Assembly: GCA_049323275.1 (NCBI GenBank)
Contig: JBMOOM010000051.1
Span: 1-64,000 of the forward strand
DNA length: 64,000 bases
Direction: 5' to 3'
Source: Taklimakanibacter sp049323275
GTDB lineage: Bacteria; Pseudomonadota; Alphaproteobacteria; Rhizobiales; Aestuariivirgaceae
Shown: positions 28,904-38,386 of the stretch, in pieces
Position numbering within the stretch: position 1 is the first letter of the stretch
Layout: each line of letters opens with the position of its first letter
Notes under the pieces: model-generated
Seen by the model: only the letters and a program-made list of their open reading frames with translations
Database searches by the model: none
What the model was told of the DNA's origin: nothing
Translations under genes and position numbers: made by a program

Positions 28904-29485
28904 TCAGGAAGCCGCGCCGAGATGAGGATCGATCCAGCCGATATTGCCGTCGGGACGACGATAGACGACGTTGAGACCGCCATCGCGCGCGTTGCGGAAC
29001 AGCAGGAACTGGCCGGTGGAGATGTCGAGCTGCATCACCGCCTCGCCCACCGAAAGCTCCGGCACATCGGCGGAGCTCTCCGCAATGATGACAGGGTTGA
29101 GATCCTTAGGCTCCTCGGCATCATGATCCCCCGCGCTCGCTATGATGTAGTCCGCGGCAGCGCGCCGGCGCACCGGCTCGACGCGGCTGTCATTGTGATC
29201 CTTGAGCCGGCGCTTGTAGCGCCGCAACTGTTTTTCGAGATGACTTGCCGCCTTGTCATAGGATTGCATGGCCTCGGCGCCCTGGCCATGGGCCTGGAGC
29301 ACGAGACCGGTCGCCAGATGCAACGTGCAGTCGGCCGTGAACTGCGAGCGTTGCTTCTCGAGCGTGACATGGGCCGAGACGGTTCCATTGAAGAACTTCT
29401 CGGCGATATCGAAAATCCGATTCTCGATATGCGTCCGCAATGCGGCGCCGATGTCCAGATTTTTGCCAGTGATCTTGACCTGCAT
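28904..29485 (-). CDS. hpf: Ribosome hibernation-promoting factor, long form
   Basis: 193 residues. N-terminal S30AE domain (about 1-100: MQVKITGKNLDIG, TVSAHVTLEKQRSQFTADC) and the C-terminal dimerisation domain of long HPF (about 135-193: VIIAESSADVPELSVGEAV, QFLLFRNA, VVYRRPDGNIGWIDP). Long HPF joins ribosomes into 100S dimers in stationary phase. It lies between rpoN and ptsN, the standard location. Confidence 0.95.
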   Translation of the reverse strand: MQVKITGKNLDIGAALRTHIENRIFDIAEKFFNGTVSAHVTLEKQRSQFTADCTLHLATGLVLQAHGQGAEAMQSYDKAASHLEKQLRRYKRRLKDHNDSRVEPVRRRAAADYIIASAGDHDAEEPKDLNPVIIAESSADVPELSVGEAVMQLDISTGQFLLFRNARDGGLNVVYRRPDGNIGWIDPHLGAAS

Positions 29486-29681
29486 TTTACCTGACAGTGC
29501 TTATCGACTTGGCCCATCCAATGTGGGCGGTGCGGCGTCCGACGTCAACTGCCGAAAGCCCGCAATCCCGGCTTTCGGCTTCCGCTATGTCACCAGAGAG
29601 GACCAGCCCCCTCCAAAACGGCGCGGAAACTAGTCGCGGGCAGAGGTTAAGTCAACCTTAATCCGTGTCCGCTTCCGGCGC

Positions 29682-31187
29682 TCACGAGCCAAAGGCGTTC
29701 TTCTCCCGGCGGCGTTGCACAGAGGATGGAATTCCAAGTGATTCTCGATATTTAGCAACGGTCCGGCGGGCGATGTCGACGCCCTCGGCCTTGAGCATGT
29801 CGACCAGCGTATCGTCGGACAGGATATTGGCGGCGGTTTCGCGCTCGATCAGCTCGCGCAGACGGTGGCGGACGGATTCGGCCGAATGCGCCTCGCCGCC
29901 GGCGGCCGAGTTGATCGCGGTGGTGAAGAAATATTTCAGCTCGAAGATGCCGCGCGGTGTGACGACATATTTGTTCGACGTCACCCGGCTCACCGTCGAT
30001 TCGTGCATCTCGATGGCTTCCGCCACCGTCTTGAGATTGAGCGGGCGCAGATGCTGGACGCCATAAGCGAGGAAGGCGTCCTGCTGGCGCACGATCTCGC
30101 GCGCCACCTTGAGGATCGTCTTGGCGCGCTGGTCGAGGCTCCTGACCAGCCAGGTGGCGTTGGCATGGCATTCGGTGAGATAGGTCTTGTCCTCGTCGCG
30201 CATGGCGCCGCGCGACACCTGGGCCATGTAGCGGTTGTTGACCAGCACGCGCGGCAGCGTGTCGTTGTTGAGCTCGACCAGCCAGCTGCCGTCGGGCGCC
30301 GGCCTGACCGACACGTCGGGCACCACCGGCTGCACCGGCTCGGCGCCGAAGACATGGCCGGGCTTGGGATTGAGGCGGCGCAGTTCGGCGATCATGTCGC
30401 GGATGTCGTCGGCGTCGACCTTGCACAGGCTCTTGAGCGCGGCGAAATCACGCTTGGCGACGAGATCGAGATGATCGACCAGCACCATCATCGCCGGGTC
30501 GAGCCGGTCGAGCTCCTTGAGCTGCAGCCTGAGGCATTCCTTCAGATCGCGGGCGAAGACGCCGGCGGGATCGAAGCCCTGCAGCACGGCGAGGACACGC
30601 TCGACATGGGCGATGTCGGTGCCCAGCATCTCGGCCACCTGGGCGGTGTCGGCGGTGAGATAGCCCGCTTCGTTCACCATGCCGACGAGATTCTGGCCGA
30701 TCAGCCGGTCGGCCGTGTCGGCGATGGCGAGCATCAATTGCTCGGTCAGATGCTCGGCGAGCGTCGTCTCGCGCGTCAGCGTCGCGCCGAAATCGAGATC
30801 GTCCTGGTCGAGCGACACCGCGCGCGAGGATTTGAGCGAGGCCCAGCCCGAATCGCCCTGCGCCATGGCGCTGCGGTTCGCCGCATCGGCGCGGCTCTCG
30901 CCCTGATAGACATTGTCGAGGTCGGTATCGAGGGTGGCGAGCTTCTCGCTGGCGCTCGCCCCATCCTTCAGGGCGCTCGCGACATCGCGCTCCTCCGACG
31001 CCTCGGCGACGGCCGGCGCCTCGCGCTTCTCGTCGCGCTCCAGCAACGGGTTCTTCTCGAGCTCGCTTTCGACATAGGCCTGGAGCTCAAGGTTGGACAT
31101 CTGCAGAAGCTTGATCGCCTGCTGCAGCTGGGGCGTCATGACCAGGGACTGGCCCTGCCTGAGTTCCAACCTTGGAGTCAGCGCCAT
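29682..31187 (-). CDS. rpoN: RNA polymerase sigma-54 factor
   Basis: 501 residues from ATG 31187, which follows AGGAAGGAGCG. Region I begins MALTPRLELRQGQSLVMTPQL with a Gln- and Leu-rich stretch (AIKLLQMSNLELQAYVESEL) that contacts activators. The core-binding region and HTH follow, and the RpoN box ARRTVAKYRESLGIPSS is near the C-terminus. The upstream extension to 31289 lacks conservation and is rejected. Directly downstream of lptB. Confidence 0.97.
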   Translation of the reverse strand: MALTPRLELRQGQSLVMTPQLQQAIKLLQMSNLELQAYVESELEKNPLLERDEKREAPAVAEASEERDVASALKDGASASEKLATLDTDLDNVYQGESRADAANRSAMAQGDSGWASLKSSRAVSLDQDDLDFGATLTRETTLAEHLTEQLMLAIADTADRLIGQNLVGMVNEAGYLTADTAQVAEMLGTDIAHVERVLAVLQGFDPAGVFARDLKECLRLQLKELDRLDPAMMVLVDHLDLVAKRDFAALKSLCKVDADDIRDMIAELRRLNPKPGHVFGAEPVQPVVPDVSVRPAPDGSWLVELNNDTLPRVLVNNRYMAQVSRGAMRDEDKTYLTECHANATWLVRSLDQRAKTILKVAREIVRQQDAFLAYGVQHLRPLNLKTVAEAIEMHESTVSRVTSNKYVVTPRGIFELKYFFTTAINSAAGGEAHSAESVRHRLRELIERETAANILSDDTLVDMLKAEGVDIARRTVAKYRESLGIPSSVQRRREKNAFGS

Positions 31188-31328
31188 CCAGCGCTCCTTC
31201 CTGCCTAGACGGGGCGCCTCCTCGAGATTGTGAAGGACCGGAACGCCCGCAATGAGGCAGCGCGTAGCACAGCCACGCTTAAAATGCACTAAAACCGGCG
31301 ATCACGGATTGGTGCGGCAGGTCAGGGT

Positions 31329-32150
31329 TTATAAACTAAAGCCTTCGCCGAGATAGAAGCGGCGCACGTCAGGATTGTGGACGATTTCCTGCGGGGTGCC
31401 CTCGGTCAGGACCTCGCCCTCATGGATGATGAGCGCGCGGTCGATGAGCTCGAGGGTTTCACGGACGTTGTGATCCGTAATAAGCACCCCGATTCCCCGA
31501 GCGGTAAGCTGTCGCACCAGCTGGCGTATATCACCGATCGCAATCGGATCAATTCCGGCGAAAGGCTCGTCGAGGAGCATGAATTGCGGGTGGGTGGCAA
31601 GGGCGCGGGCGATCTCCACCCGGCGACGCTCGCCGCCAGATAGCGCCACAGCTGGCGAATGTCGTAAATGCGAGACGGAAAACTCATCGAGCAACTCACG
31701 CAACTCACTTTCGCGCCGCTGACGGTCGGGCTCTGCGAGCTCCAGCACGGCACGAATGTTGTCCTCAACCGTGAGACCGCGAAAGATCGAGCTTTCCTGG
31801 GGCAGATATCCGATTCCAAGCCTCGCCCGCTGATACATGGGCAAAGTGGTGATATCCGTCCCGTCGAGGCTGATCGTTCCCTGGTCCGACGCGATGAGAC
31901 CGGTGATCATGTAGAACACCGTCGTCTTGCCGGCGCCATTGGGTCCAAGCAGCCCCACGGCCTCGCCACGCTTCACGGAGAGGTTGACCCCTCGGACGAC
32001 CGGACGCTGACCGAAGCTCTTGCGGAGCCCCACGGCGACCAGACCGTCATCGGGGTGCGAGTCCTCGGCGCGGGGCCTCGGCCCTTGCTCCGCTGTCCGC
32101 CGGCCCAGCCCCATCACCTTCTCCGGTTTGCGGGGCCGTGCGGCCGTCAT
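31329..32150 (-). CDS. lptB: LPS export ABC transporter ATP-binding protein
   Basis: 273 residues from ATG 32150, chosen because AGAAGGGTGAGG lies just before it while the ATG at 32186 has no ribosome-binding site. Walker A GPNGAGKTT, signature LSGGERRRVEIARAL, Walker B MLLDEPFAGID. It has an N-terminal extension of about 35 basic/hydrophilic residues, longer than E. coli LptB (241). Cytoplasmic ATPase of the LptB2FGC complex that extracts LPS from the inner membrane. Confidence 0.96.
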   Translation of the reverse strand: MTAARPRKPEKVMGLGRRTAEQGPRPRAEDSHPDDGLVAVGLRKSFGQRPVVRGVNLSVKRGEAVGLLGPNGAGKTTVFYMITGLIASDQGTISLDGTDITTLPMYQRARLGIGYLPQESSIFRGLTVEDNIRAVLELAEPDRQRRESELRELLDEFSVSHLRHSPAVALSGGERRRVEIARALATHPQFMLLDEPFAGIDPIAIGDIRQLVRQLTARGIGVLITDHNVRETLELIDRALIIHEGEVLTEGTPQEIVHNPDVRRFYLGEGFSL

Positions 32151-32210
32151 TGCCTCACCCTTCTGCGTCACCTGATTACCGCCCATTTAGATTAATATTG
32201 GGTGAAATTG

Positions 32211-32738
32211 TCACTGCCCGGGCACGAAGCTGCCCTTGACGCGCCCGCCGGTCATCTCGCTCTTGTTGGTCTTGAGGTCGACGAACAGCTGCTCGCCGTT
32301 CATCACCGTCTTGCCCTGCACCACCTTGGCGCCGCCCTTCACCCAGAGCTTGTTGGATTTCACGTCCATATGGGCGGTCTTGCCGGTGACCGTCTGCTTC
32401 GCGGTGACGATCACCACGCTGCCCTCGGCGTCGAGAAGCGTGACCTCGGTCTTCTTCTCGTCCTTGTTCTTGGGATCGACCTGCTCCTCATAGGTCACGG
32501 TCAGAAGGTCGGTATTGAGCGTGACGTCGCCGCGCTTGGCCTTCACATTGCCCTTGAAGATGGCCTTCTTCTGCTGATCGAGGATCTCCATCGTGTCCGC
32601 CTCGATGTCGACATTGCGCGGCGTCTGCGATTCCGCGGCGGCGGACGAGGTGTCGACCGTCTGGGCCGAAGCCGGGAGCCCACCCAGAGCAAGCCCGGCA
32701 AGCACGGCAAGAGCGGCAAGGCTGGCGCGGCAGATCAT
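32211..32738 (-). CDS. lptA: LPS transport periplasmic protein LptA
   Basis: 175 residues. Signal peptide of about 25 residues ending SAQT, then an OstA/LptA beta-jellyroll with NVDIEADTMEILDQQKKAIFKG and a repeated strand pattern. LptA bridges LptC to LptD across the periplasm. Its ATG overlaps the lptC stop by 4 bases. Confidence 0.92.
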   Translation of the reverse strand: MICRASLAALAVLAGLALGGLPASAQTVDTSSAAAESQTPRNVDIEADTMEILDQQKKAIFKGNVKAKRGDVTLNTDLLTVTYEEQVDPKNKDEKKTEVTLLDAEGSVVIVTAKQTVTGKTAHMDVKSNKLWVKGGAKVVQGKTVMNGEQLFVDLKTNKSEMTGGRVKGSFVPGQ

Positions 32739-33385
32739 GGGGTGCTGTCTCCTTGAGATTTCGAGCTTCCGAAATGGGCCTTCACCCCATTCAAGAACAG
32801 AATATTGTTGCCGTCATTGGTTATTTCCACGCCATTGGCGTTGATCGTGCCGTTCGACATCTCGACCACGACCGGCACGTCGCTGGTCAGCCGCTTCTCG
32901 GCGACCACCACATGGGCCTTGTCCATGCGGGCGGTGAAGCGGTCGCCGGACTGGATGATCACCTCGGTATCGAGATCGAGCGTCTTGACGTCCGAATTAT
33001 AGAGGCCCTTGCGGGACTGGAAGGTGATGGCCTCGCCGTTCTGGCGGTTGGTGGCGCCCGAGACCTCGTCGAGCTTGATGAGCTTCGGCTCGTCCTTGTC
33101 CTGGATCGCGGTCTTGGCCGAGATCGAATAGGGCCGCTGCTGGCTGTCGAGGCCGGTGATGGTGGAGGTCGAAACGGTCACATGATCGGCCGGCACGACC
33201 GGTTCATCGACGGGCTTCGGCTTCGGCGTGAAGGCGCCGGTCTGATAGAGGAAGACGAGGAGGAGGCCGACGGCGACGATGCCGAAAGCGCCCGAAATGA
33301 AAGGCGCGAGCCGCGCCCTCACCGGCGCGCGCACCGGGCGGCGGCGGCGCGAAGCTTGCGGGAAGGCCTCAATGTGCGAAGACAT
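32735..33385 (-). CDS. lptC: LPS export protein LptC
   Basis: 216 residues. A basic N-terminal tail (RRRRPVRAPVRAR), one membrane span at about 28-50, and a periplasmic jellyroll similar to LptA with GLDSQQRPYSISAKTA. Its 5' end overlaps the 3' end of rnd by 17 bases, and its stop overlaps lptA. Inner-membrane component that passes LPS to LptA. Confidence 0.92.
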   Translation of the reverse strand: MSSHIEAFPQASRRRRPVRAPVRARLAPFISGAFGIVAVGLLLVFLYQTGAFTPKPKPVDEPVVPADHVTVSTSTITGLDSQQRPYSISAKTAIQDKDEPKLIKLDEVSGATNRQNGEAITFQSRKGLYNSDVKTLDLDTEVIIQSGDRFTARMDKAHVVVAEKRLTSDVPVVVEMSNGTINANGVEITNDGNNILFLNGVKAHFGSSKSQGDSTP

Positions 33386-33980
33386 CGTCTTCGGTCCAGC
33401 CGAGGAGATCGAGCTCGGCCCGCACCGGCACGAAATCGAAGCAGGCGCGCGCCAGGCCCTTGCGGCCCTCGCGCTCCAGCATCTGGTCGAGCCTGGATTT
33501 CAACTCATGCAGATAGAGAACGTCCTGGGCGGCATATTGCTTCTGCGAATCGCTCAGCACATGCGCGCCCCAGTCGGAGCTCTGCTGCTGCTTATTGAGC
33601 TCGATGCCGAGCAGTTCCTTGACGAGGTCCTTGAGGCCGTGCCGGTCGGTATAGGTGCGCGACAGCTTGGAGGCGATCTTGGTGCAGTAGACGGGTCCGG
33701 TGACCACGCCCAGATAATGTTTGAGTGTCGCGACATCGAAACGCGCGAAATGGAAAATCTTGGTCGAAGCGCGATTCTCGAGCAGCGCCTTGAGGCGCGG
33801 CGCCTCATAGGTGGTGCGGTCGAGCTGGACGAGATGGGCATTGCCGTCGCCGGAGGACAATTGCACCACGCAAAGCTTGTCGCGCAGCGGATTGAGGCCG
33901 AGCGTTTCGGTATCGATCGCGACTTCCGAGCCGAGATCGAGCCCGGCCGGCAAATCGCCCTTGTAGATTTTTATCGCCAT
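33369..33980 (-). CDS. rnd: Ribonuclease D-like 3'-5' exonuclease
   Basis: 203 residues, so only the DEDD exonuclease domain and no C-terminal HRDC domains (E. coli RNase D is 375). ExoI AIDTETLGLNPLRDKLCVVQ, ExoII FHFARFDVATLKHY, ExoIII YAAQDVLYLHELK. This short form is usual in alphaproteobacteria and lies upstream of lptC. tRNA 3' processing is the likely role; a tRNA-Leu gene is encoded 102 bases upstream on the same strand. Confidence 0.9.
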   Translation of the reverse strand: MAIKIYKGDLPAGLDLGSEVAIDTETLGLNPLRDKLCVVQLSSGDGNAHLVQLDRTTYEAPRLKALLENRASTKIFHFARFDVATLKHYLGVVTGPVYCTKIASKLSRTYTDRHGLKDLVKELLGIELNKQQQSSDWGAHVLSDSQKQYAAQDVLYLHELKSRLDQMLEREGRKGLARACFDFVPVRAELDLLGWTEDDVFAH

Positions 33981-34082
33981 CCGTCAATCGATCGCGGCGC
34001 CCCGCCAGAGGGTGCAGCTGCCCTGTTCATGTGCTTCGGTCAGATCGAGGGCTCGCCGGGCCGAAGCTCGGGGAGTGCAAAT

Positions 34083-34167
<85 letters not shown>

Positions 34168-34299
34168 ATTGCGGGGCTTCATAAATACCCATTGCATCAG
34201 TGTCAACTGACCTGCTTGTGCCGGGCGATTTGGGCTTTGCAAAGGCGGGGCCCGGCCGGTAAAAGGCCCAAATCCTGTCAACATGATGGATTTGACGGC

Positions 34300-35298
34300 G
34301 TGACGCTTGCTCCTTCCGAAACACTGATCACCCTCATCGGCGGCTCCGGCTTCCTCGGCCGGCATGTCGTCCGCGCCCTTGCCAAGCGGGGTTACCGCAT
34401 CCGGGTCGCCTGCCGCCGGCCCGATCTCGCCGGCCATGTCCAGCCTTTGGGCGTGCCGGGCCAGATCATGCCGGTGCAGGCCAATGTGCGCTATCCCGAC
34501 TCGCTCGCGGCGGTGTGCGAGGGCGCCCACGCGGTCGTCAATCTGACCGGCGTGCTTTACAGCGCCGGAGCGCAAAGCTTTGATGCCATTCATGTTTTTG
34601 GTGCGGAGGCATCCGCGCGGGCGGCCAAGGCGGCCAAGGCGAAGACCTTCATCCAGATCTCGGCGATCGGTGCGGATGCGAATTCGGCCAGCGGCTACGC
34701 CAAATCCAAGGCGGAAGGCGAGGCGCGCGCCCGCGCCAATTTCCCGGGCGCCATCGTGATCCGGCCGTCGATCGTCTTCGGCCCAGAGGACCAGTTCTTC
34801 AACCGATTCGCCGCCATGGCCCGCTTCTCGCCGGCCTTGCCGCTGATCGGCGGGGGCGCCACGAAATTCCAGCCGGTCTTCGTCGGCGACGTCGCCAGGG
34901 CGATCACCCAGCTGATCGACGCCAATATCGCTTCGGGTAAGACCTACGAGCTCGGCGGTCCCGAGGTCGAGACCTTCCGCGACCTCCTGGATTTCACCCT
35001 CCGGACGATCGGCCGCAAGCGCCTGCTGGTGCCGGTGCCGTGGCCGGTGGCGCGCGTCCAGGGCATGATCATGGGCCTGCTGCCCAAGCCGCTCCTCACC
35101 AGCGACCAGGTCGAGCTCCTCAAGCACGACAATGTGGTGAGCGCGGAGGCCGTCAGCGAGGGACGCACCCTGCAGGGCCTCGGCATAATCCCGCGCGGCA
35201 TCGAGGCGATCGTTCCGGCCTATCTCTATCGCTACCGCAAGGCGGGCGAGTTCTCGGGCACCGGCGAGAAGCCGAAAGAGATCGCCGATCTGAGCTGA
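34300..35298 (+). CDS. NAD(P)-binding epimerase, complex I NDUFA9-like
   Basis: 332 residues from GTG 34300. Rossmann start TLIGGSGFLGRHVVRALAKRGYRIRV, then VNLTGVLYSAGAQSFDAIHVFGAEASARAAKAA and IVIRPSIVFGPEDQFFNRFAAMARF, typical of atypical SDRs related to mitochondrial complex I subunit NDUFA9. The catalytic Tyr/Lys pair is present as YAKSKAEGE. No ATG is available in frame upstream apart from one reaching into the tRNA promoter region. Ends in a bidirectional terminator. Alphaproteobacterial members probably assist respiration, but this is not shown by context. Confidence 0.85.
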   Translation: MTLAPSETLITLIGGSGFLGRHVVRALAKRGYRIRVACRRPDLAGHVQPLGVPGQIMPVQANVRYPDSLAAVCEGAHAVVNLTGVLYSAGAQSFDAIHVFGAEASARAAKAAKAKTFIQISAIGADANSASGYAKSKAEGEARARANFPGAIVIRPSIVFGPEDQFFNRFAAMARFSPALPLIGGGATKFQPVFVGDVARAITQLIDANIASGKTYELGGPEVETFRDLLDFTLRTIGRKRLLVPVPWPVARVQGMIMGLLPKPLLTSDQVELLKHDNVVSAEAVSEGRTLQGLGIIPRGIEAIVPAYLYRYRKAGEFSGTGEKPKEIADLS

Positions 35299-35322
35299 TC
35301 GCGCCTCGACAGCTTCCGGAAT

Positions 35323-35357
35323 AAAAAATGGCCGTCCTGAAGGACGGCCATTTTTTT
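35323..35357. terminator. Bidirectional terminator
   Basis: Perfect stem ATGGCCGTCC / GGACGGCCAT with a TGAA loop, flanked by AAAAA on one side and TTTTTTT on the other. It serves the epimerase gene (+) and uppP (-), which converge here. Confidence 0.93.
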
Positions 35358-35368
35358 GATCGTGCTGG

Positions 35369-36193
35369 TTAATGCACGGTGCCGAAGCTGTAGCCGGAAT
35401 AAACGAGCGCCAGCAGGATGACGCCGAGCGCCACGCGATAGATGGCGAAAGGCAGGAAGCTCGTGACCTTGACCAGCTTCATCAGCACCGCGATGGTGGC
35501 GAGCGCCACGATGAAGGTGAAGAAGGCGGTGAGAAACTGGTCGCCGGTGATGGAATGGCCTTCGCTGATCGCGGTGCCGAGCTTGAGGACGCCGGCGCCG
35601 GCGATCGCCGGAATGCCGAGCAGGAACGAGAAGCGCGCCGCTTCCGGCCGCTCGAAGCCGAGCGCCCGGCCGGCCGTCATGGTGATGCCGGAGCGGCTGG
35701 TGCCGGGGATGATGGCGATGGCCTGCGCGACGCCGATGATCATCGCCTGGCCGAGCGTCATGTTCTCCATGCGCTTCACCCACAGGCCGTAGCGGTCGCA
35801 CAGATAGAGCAGTATGCCGAAGACGATGGCGTTCCAGGCGACGAGCTGCGGCATGCTGCGCGCCGCGTCCATGAAGCCGATCTTGTCGAGGATGGGGCCG
35901 AGCATCACCGCCGGGATGGTGGCGGCGATGATGAACAGAGCGAGCTTGCCCCACACCGTCATGCGGCCGCGCAGAAGATCGATGGCGCCGCCGATGAGCT
36001 TGAGGATGTCGCGCCAGAAATAGGCGACGACGGCCAGAAACGAGCCCATATGGACCATGACGTCGGTCATCAGTCCCTGATCGGGCCATCCGGTGATCAG
36101 CGGCACGAGCAGCAGATGCCCGGACGAGGAGATCGGCAGAAACTCGGTGATGCCCTGGATCAGAGCAAGAATCAGGATTTGTTCAATGGGCAT
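35369..36193 (-). CDS. uppP: Undecaprenyl-diphosphate phosphatase (BacA/UppP)
   Basis: 274 residues, eight or so membrane segments. EFLPISSSGHLLLVP near the N-terminus and IPGTSRSGITMTAG in the middle are the two catalytic motifs. Recycles undecaprenyl carrier for peptidoglycan and LPS and gives bacitracin tolerance. Start MPIEQILILALIQG at 36193; the upstream extension is not conserved. Confidence 0.96.
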   Translation of the reverse strand: MPIEQILILALIQGITEFLPISSSGHLLLVPLITGWPDQGLMTDVMVHMGSFLAVVAYFWRDILKLIGGAIDLLRGRMTVWGKLALFIIAATIPAVMLGPILDKIGFMDAARSMPQLVAWNAIVFGILLYLCDRYGLWVKRMENMTLGQAMIIGVAQAIAIIPGTSRSGITMTAGRALGFERPEAARFSFLLGIPAIAGAGVLKLGTAISEGHSITGDQFLTAFFTFIVALATIAVLMKLVKVTSFLPFAIYRVALGVILLALVYSGYSFGTVH

Positions 36194-36434
36194 AGTGAGA
36201 CCGGTCCTTGGGGGAATCGCTTGCCGCCCGCCCCCCGGGGTTCTATATGCGACATGACGGCCCGGCAATGGCGGCGCGGTATTTCGCCGCTGCATGACGA
36301 CGATTTAAGATGGAATTCCGCCAGGATCACAAGCTGATCTATCACTTGGTTTTTCGCATCGGATTCTCCGAAAGCCGCTTCACATGTTTCGGCCCGATGC
36401 CCTGGCGCGAGTTTCACAAGCTACAAGGACGCTG

Positions 36435-37118
36435 ATGCCCCGTCTCTATCATTTCACGCTCGATCCCTATTCCCGCCGCATGCGGCTCGCCCTCAACGAA
36501 TATGCCAATCCCGCCGACGCGGTGGACGAGCAGCCCTGGGCGCCCTCGCAGGATCTGTTCCGGTTCAACCCGGCGGGCGCCCTGCCGGTGCTGGTCGAGG
36601 ACGACGGATCGGCGGTGAGCGGCGTCGAGGCGTTGAGCGAATATCTCGAAGAGACCCGCAATGGCGGCACGTCGCTCATTCCGGGCAATGCCAGGGCACG
36701 TGCCGAAGTGCGCCGCCTGGTCGGTTGGTTCGACACCAAATTCTATGCCGAGGTCTCCGAACCGGTGCTGACCGAAAAAGTGGTGCGCCGCTTCATGCCG
36801 CGTGAGCTCGGCGGCGGCTCGCCTGAAATGACCAGGGTGCGCAAGGGTCTCGATTTGCTCAAGGCGCATCTCGATTATGTCGGCAAGCTCGCCGACGGGC
36901 GCAACTGGCTGGCCGGCGACAATCTCTCGCTCGCCGACCTCGCGGGCGCGGCGCATCTCTCGGCGATCGACTATATCGGGGATGTTCCGTGGGCTGACTT
37001 TCCGTCCGCCAAGGCCTGGTTCCAGCGGCTCAAATCACGCCCCTCCTACCGCCCGCTCCTCGCCGACAGCGTGCGCGGCATGCCGGCGTCGAAATCCTAT
37101 ACGGATCTCGATTTCTGA
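36435..37118 (+). CDS. Glutathione S-transferase family protein
   Basis: 227 residues. Thioredoxin-like N-terminal domain (MPRLYHFTLDPYSRRMRLALNE to about 80) with VLVEDDGSAVSGVEALSEYLEE, and an alpha-helical C-terminal domain with WLAGDNLSLADLAGAAHLSAIDYIG. AAGGA precedes ATG 36435. No catalytic Tyr/Ser/Cys can be assigned with certainty; DPYSRRMR suggests a Ser at the active site. Substrate unknown. Confidence 0.88.
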   Translation: MPRLYHFTLDPYSRRMRLALNEYANPADAVDEQPWAPSQDLFRFNPAGALPVLVEDDGSAVSGVEALSEYLEETRNGGTSLIPGNARARAEVRRLVGWFDTKFYAEVSEPVLTEKVVRRFMPRELGGGSPEMTRVRKGLDLLKAHLDYVGKLADGRNWLAGDNLSLADLAGAAHLSAIDYIGDVPWADFPSAKAWFQRLKSRPSYRPLLADSVRGMPASKSYTDLDF

Positions 37119-37150
37119 TTCTTGGTCAAGCGTCGTAACCTTGAAAACTT

Positions 37151-37253
37151 CGTCACTCCGGCGAAAGCCGGAGCCCATTAAACTCGAGCAAAAAGGGCAG
37201 CGCCGCCCGGTTATGCTTATTCAATGGATCCCGGCTTTTCGCCGGGATGACGG
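37151..37253. repeat. Palindromic repeat, family C, copy 2
   Basis: Same two-hairpin architecture and length as copy 1 at 23544-23646: left arm CGTCACTCCGGCGAAAGCCG, right arm ATCCCGGCTTTTCGCCGGGA followed by TGACGG. Located between the GST and queG genes. The left arm has compensating changes (CTCCGGC/GCCGGAG), evidence that the stem is kept. Confidence 0.85.
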
Positions 37254-37273
37254 ATAGGGGGTAGGATAACGGC

Positions 37274-38386
37274 ATGACACCGCTCGAGGACAGGCTGCGC
37301 CGGAAAGCCCGCGAGGAAGGCTTCGCGGGTTTGCGCATCGCCGATCCCGGCTCGACGCCGCAAGCCGGCGGCCGGCTGCAGGAATTCCTGGCCTTCGGGC
37401 GCGAGGGCGAGATGGGCTGGCTGAAGGAGACGGCCGAGCGGCGCGCCGATCCGCGCGTGCTGTGGCCCGGGGCGCGCTCGGCCATCCTGCTCGCCATGAG
37501 CTACGCGCCCGAGATCGACCCTCTCGAACGGCTCGGCGCCAGGGATACCGGCGTCATCTCCGTCTATGCCCTGGGGCGCGATTATCACGACGTCATCAAG
37601 GGCAAGCTCAAGCATCTGGCGCAATGGCTGGCGCGCGAGACCAGGGAAGAGGTGAAGGTCTTCGTCGACACCGCCCCTCTCATGGAGAAGCCCCTGGCGG
37701 AAGCGGCGGGCCTCGGCTGGCAAGGCAAGCACACCAATCTCGTCTCGCGTGAACTGGGCTCGTGGTTCTTTCTCGGTGCGATCCTGAGCGCCGCACAGCT
37801 CGAACGCGATGCGCCGGAAAGCGATCATTGCGGCTCGTGCCATGCCTGTCTCGACATCTGCCCGACCAAGGCCTTCCCGGCGCCCTATCAGCTCGACGCG
37901 CGCCGCTGCATCTCCTATCTCACCATCGAACATAAGGGCCACATCGCGCGCGAATTCCGCGAAGCGATCGGCAACCGCATCTATGGCTGCGACGACTGCC
38001 TGGCGGTCTGTCCGTGGAACAAATTCGCCGGCGCCGCGCATGAAGCGAAGCTGAAAGCGCGGGGCGAGCTCATCGCTCCCAAGCTCGCCGATCTCGCCCG
38101 GCTCGACGACCAGGCCTTCCGCCAGTTCTTCGCCGCCTCGCCCGTCAAACGCAGCGGCCGCGACCGTTTCATCCGCAATGTGCTGATCGCCATCGGCAAT
38201 TCGGGCGATGCAAAGCTCGCGGCGGAAGCCGAAAGACTGCTCGGCGATGCCTCCGCGCTGGTGCGCGCCATGGCCGTGTGGGCCCTGTCGCGGCTGCTCG
38301 ACGAAGAAAACTTCGCCCGCTTGCGTGACAAACATGCGCAGCAGGAAACCGATGACGCGGTCGCCGCCGAATGGCAGAAGGCCTGA
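37274..38386 (+). CDS. queG: Epoxyqueuosine reductase
   Basis: 370 residues. Cobalamin- and Fe-S-dependent enzyme for the last step of queuosine synthesis in tRNA. Two [4Fe-4S] motifs: CGSCHACLDICPTKAF and CDDCLAVCPWNKFA, with the family segment CISYLTIEHKG between them. A C-terminal HEAT-like region (SALVRAMAVWALSRLL) is present. The stop overlaps the next gene by one base (TGATG). Confidence 0.96.
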   Translation: MTPLEDRLRRKAREEGFAGLRIADPGSTPQAGGRLQEFLAFGREGEMGWLKETAERRADPRVLWPGARSAILLAMSYAPEIDPLERLGARDTGVISVYALGRDYHDVIKGKLKHLAQWLARETREEVKVFVDTAPLMEKPLAEAAGLGWQGKHTNLVSRELGSWFFLGAILSAAQLERDAPESDHCGSCHACLDICPTKAFPAPYQLDARRCISYLTIEHKGHIAREFREAIGNRIYGCDDCLAVCPWNKFAGAAHEAKLKARGELIAPKLADLARLDDQAFRQFFAASPVKRSGRDRFIRNVLIAIGNSGDAKLAAEAERLLGDASALVRAMAVWALSRLLDEENFARLRDKHAQQETDDAVAAEWQKA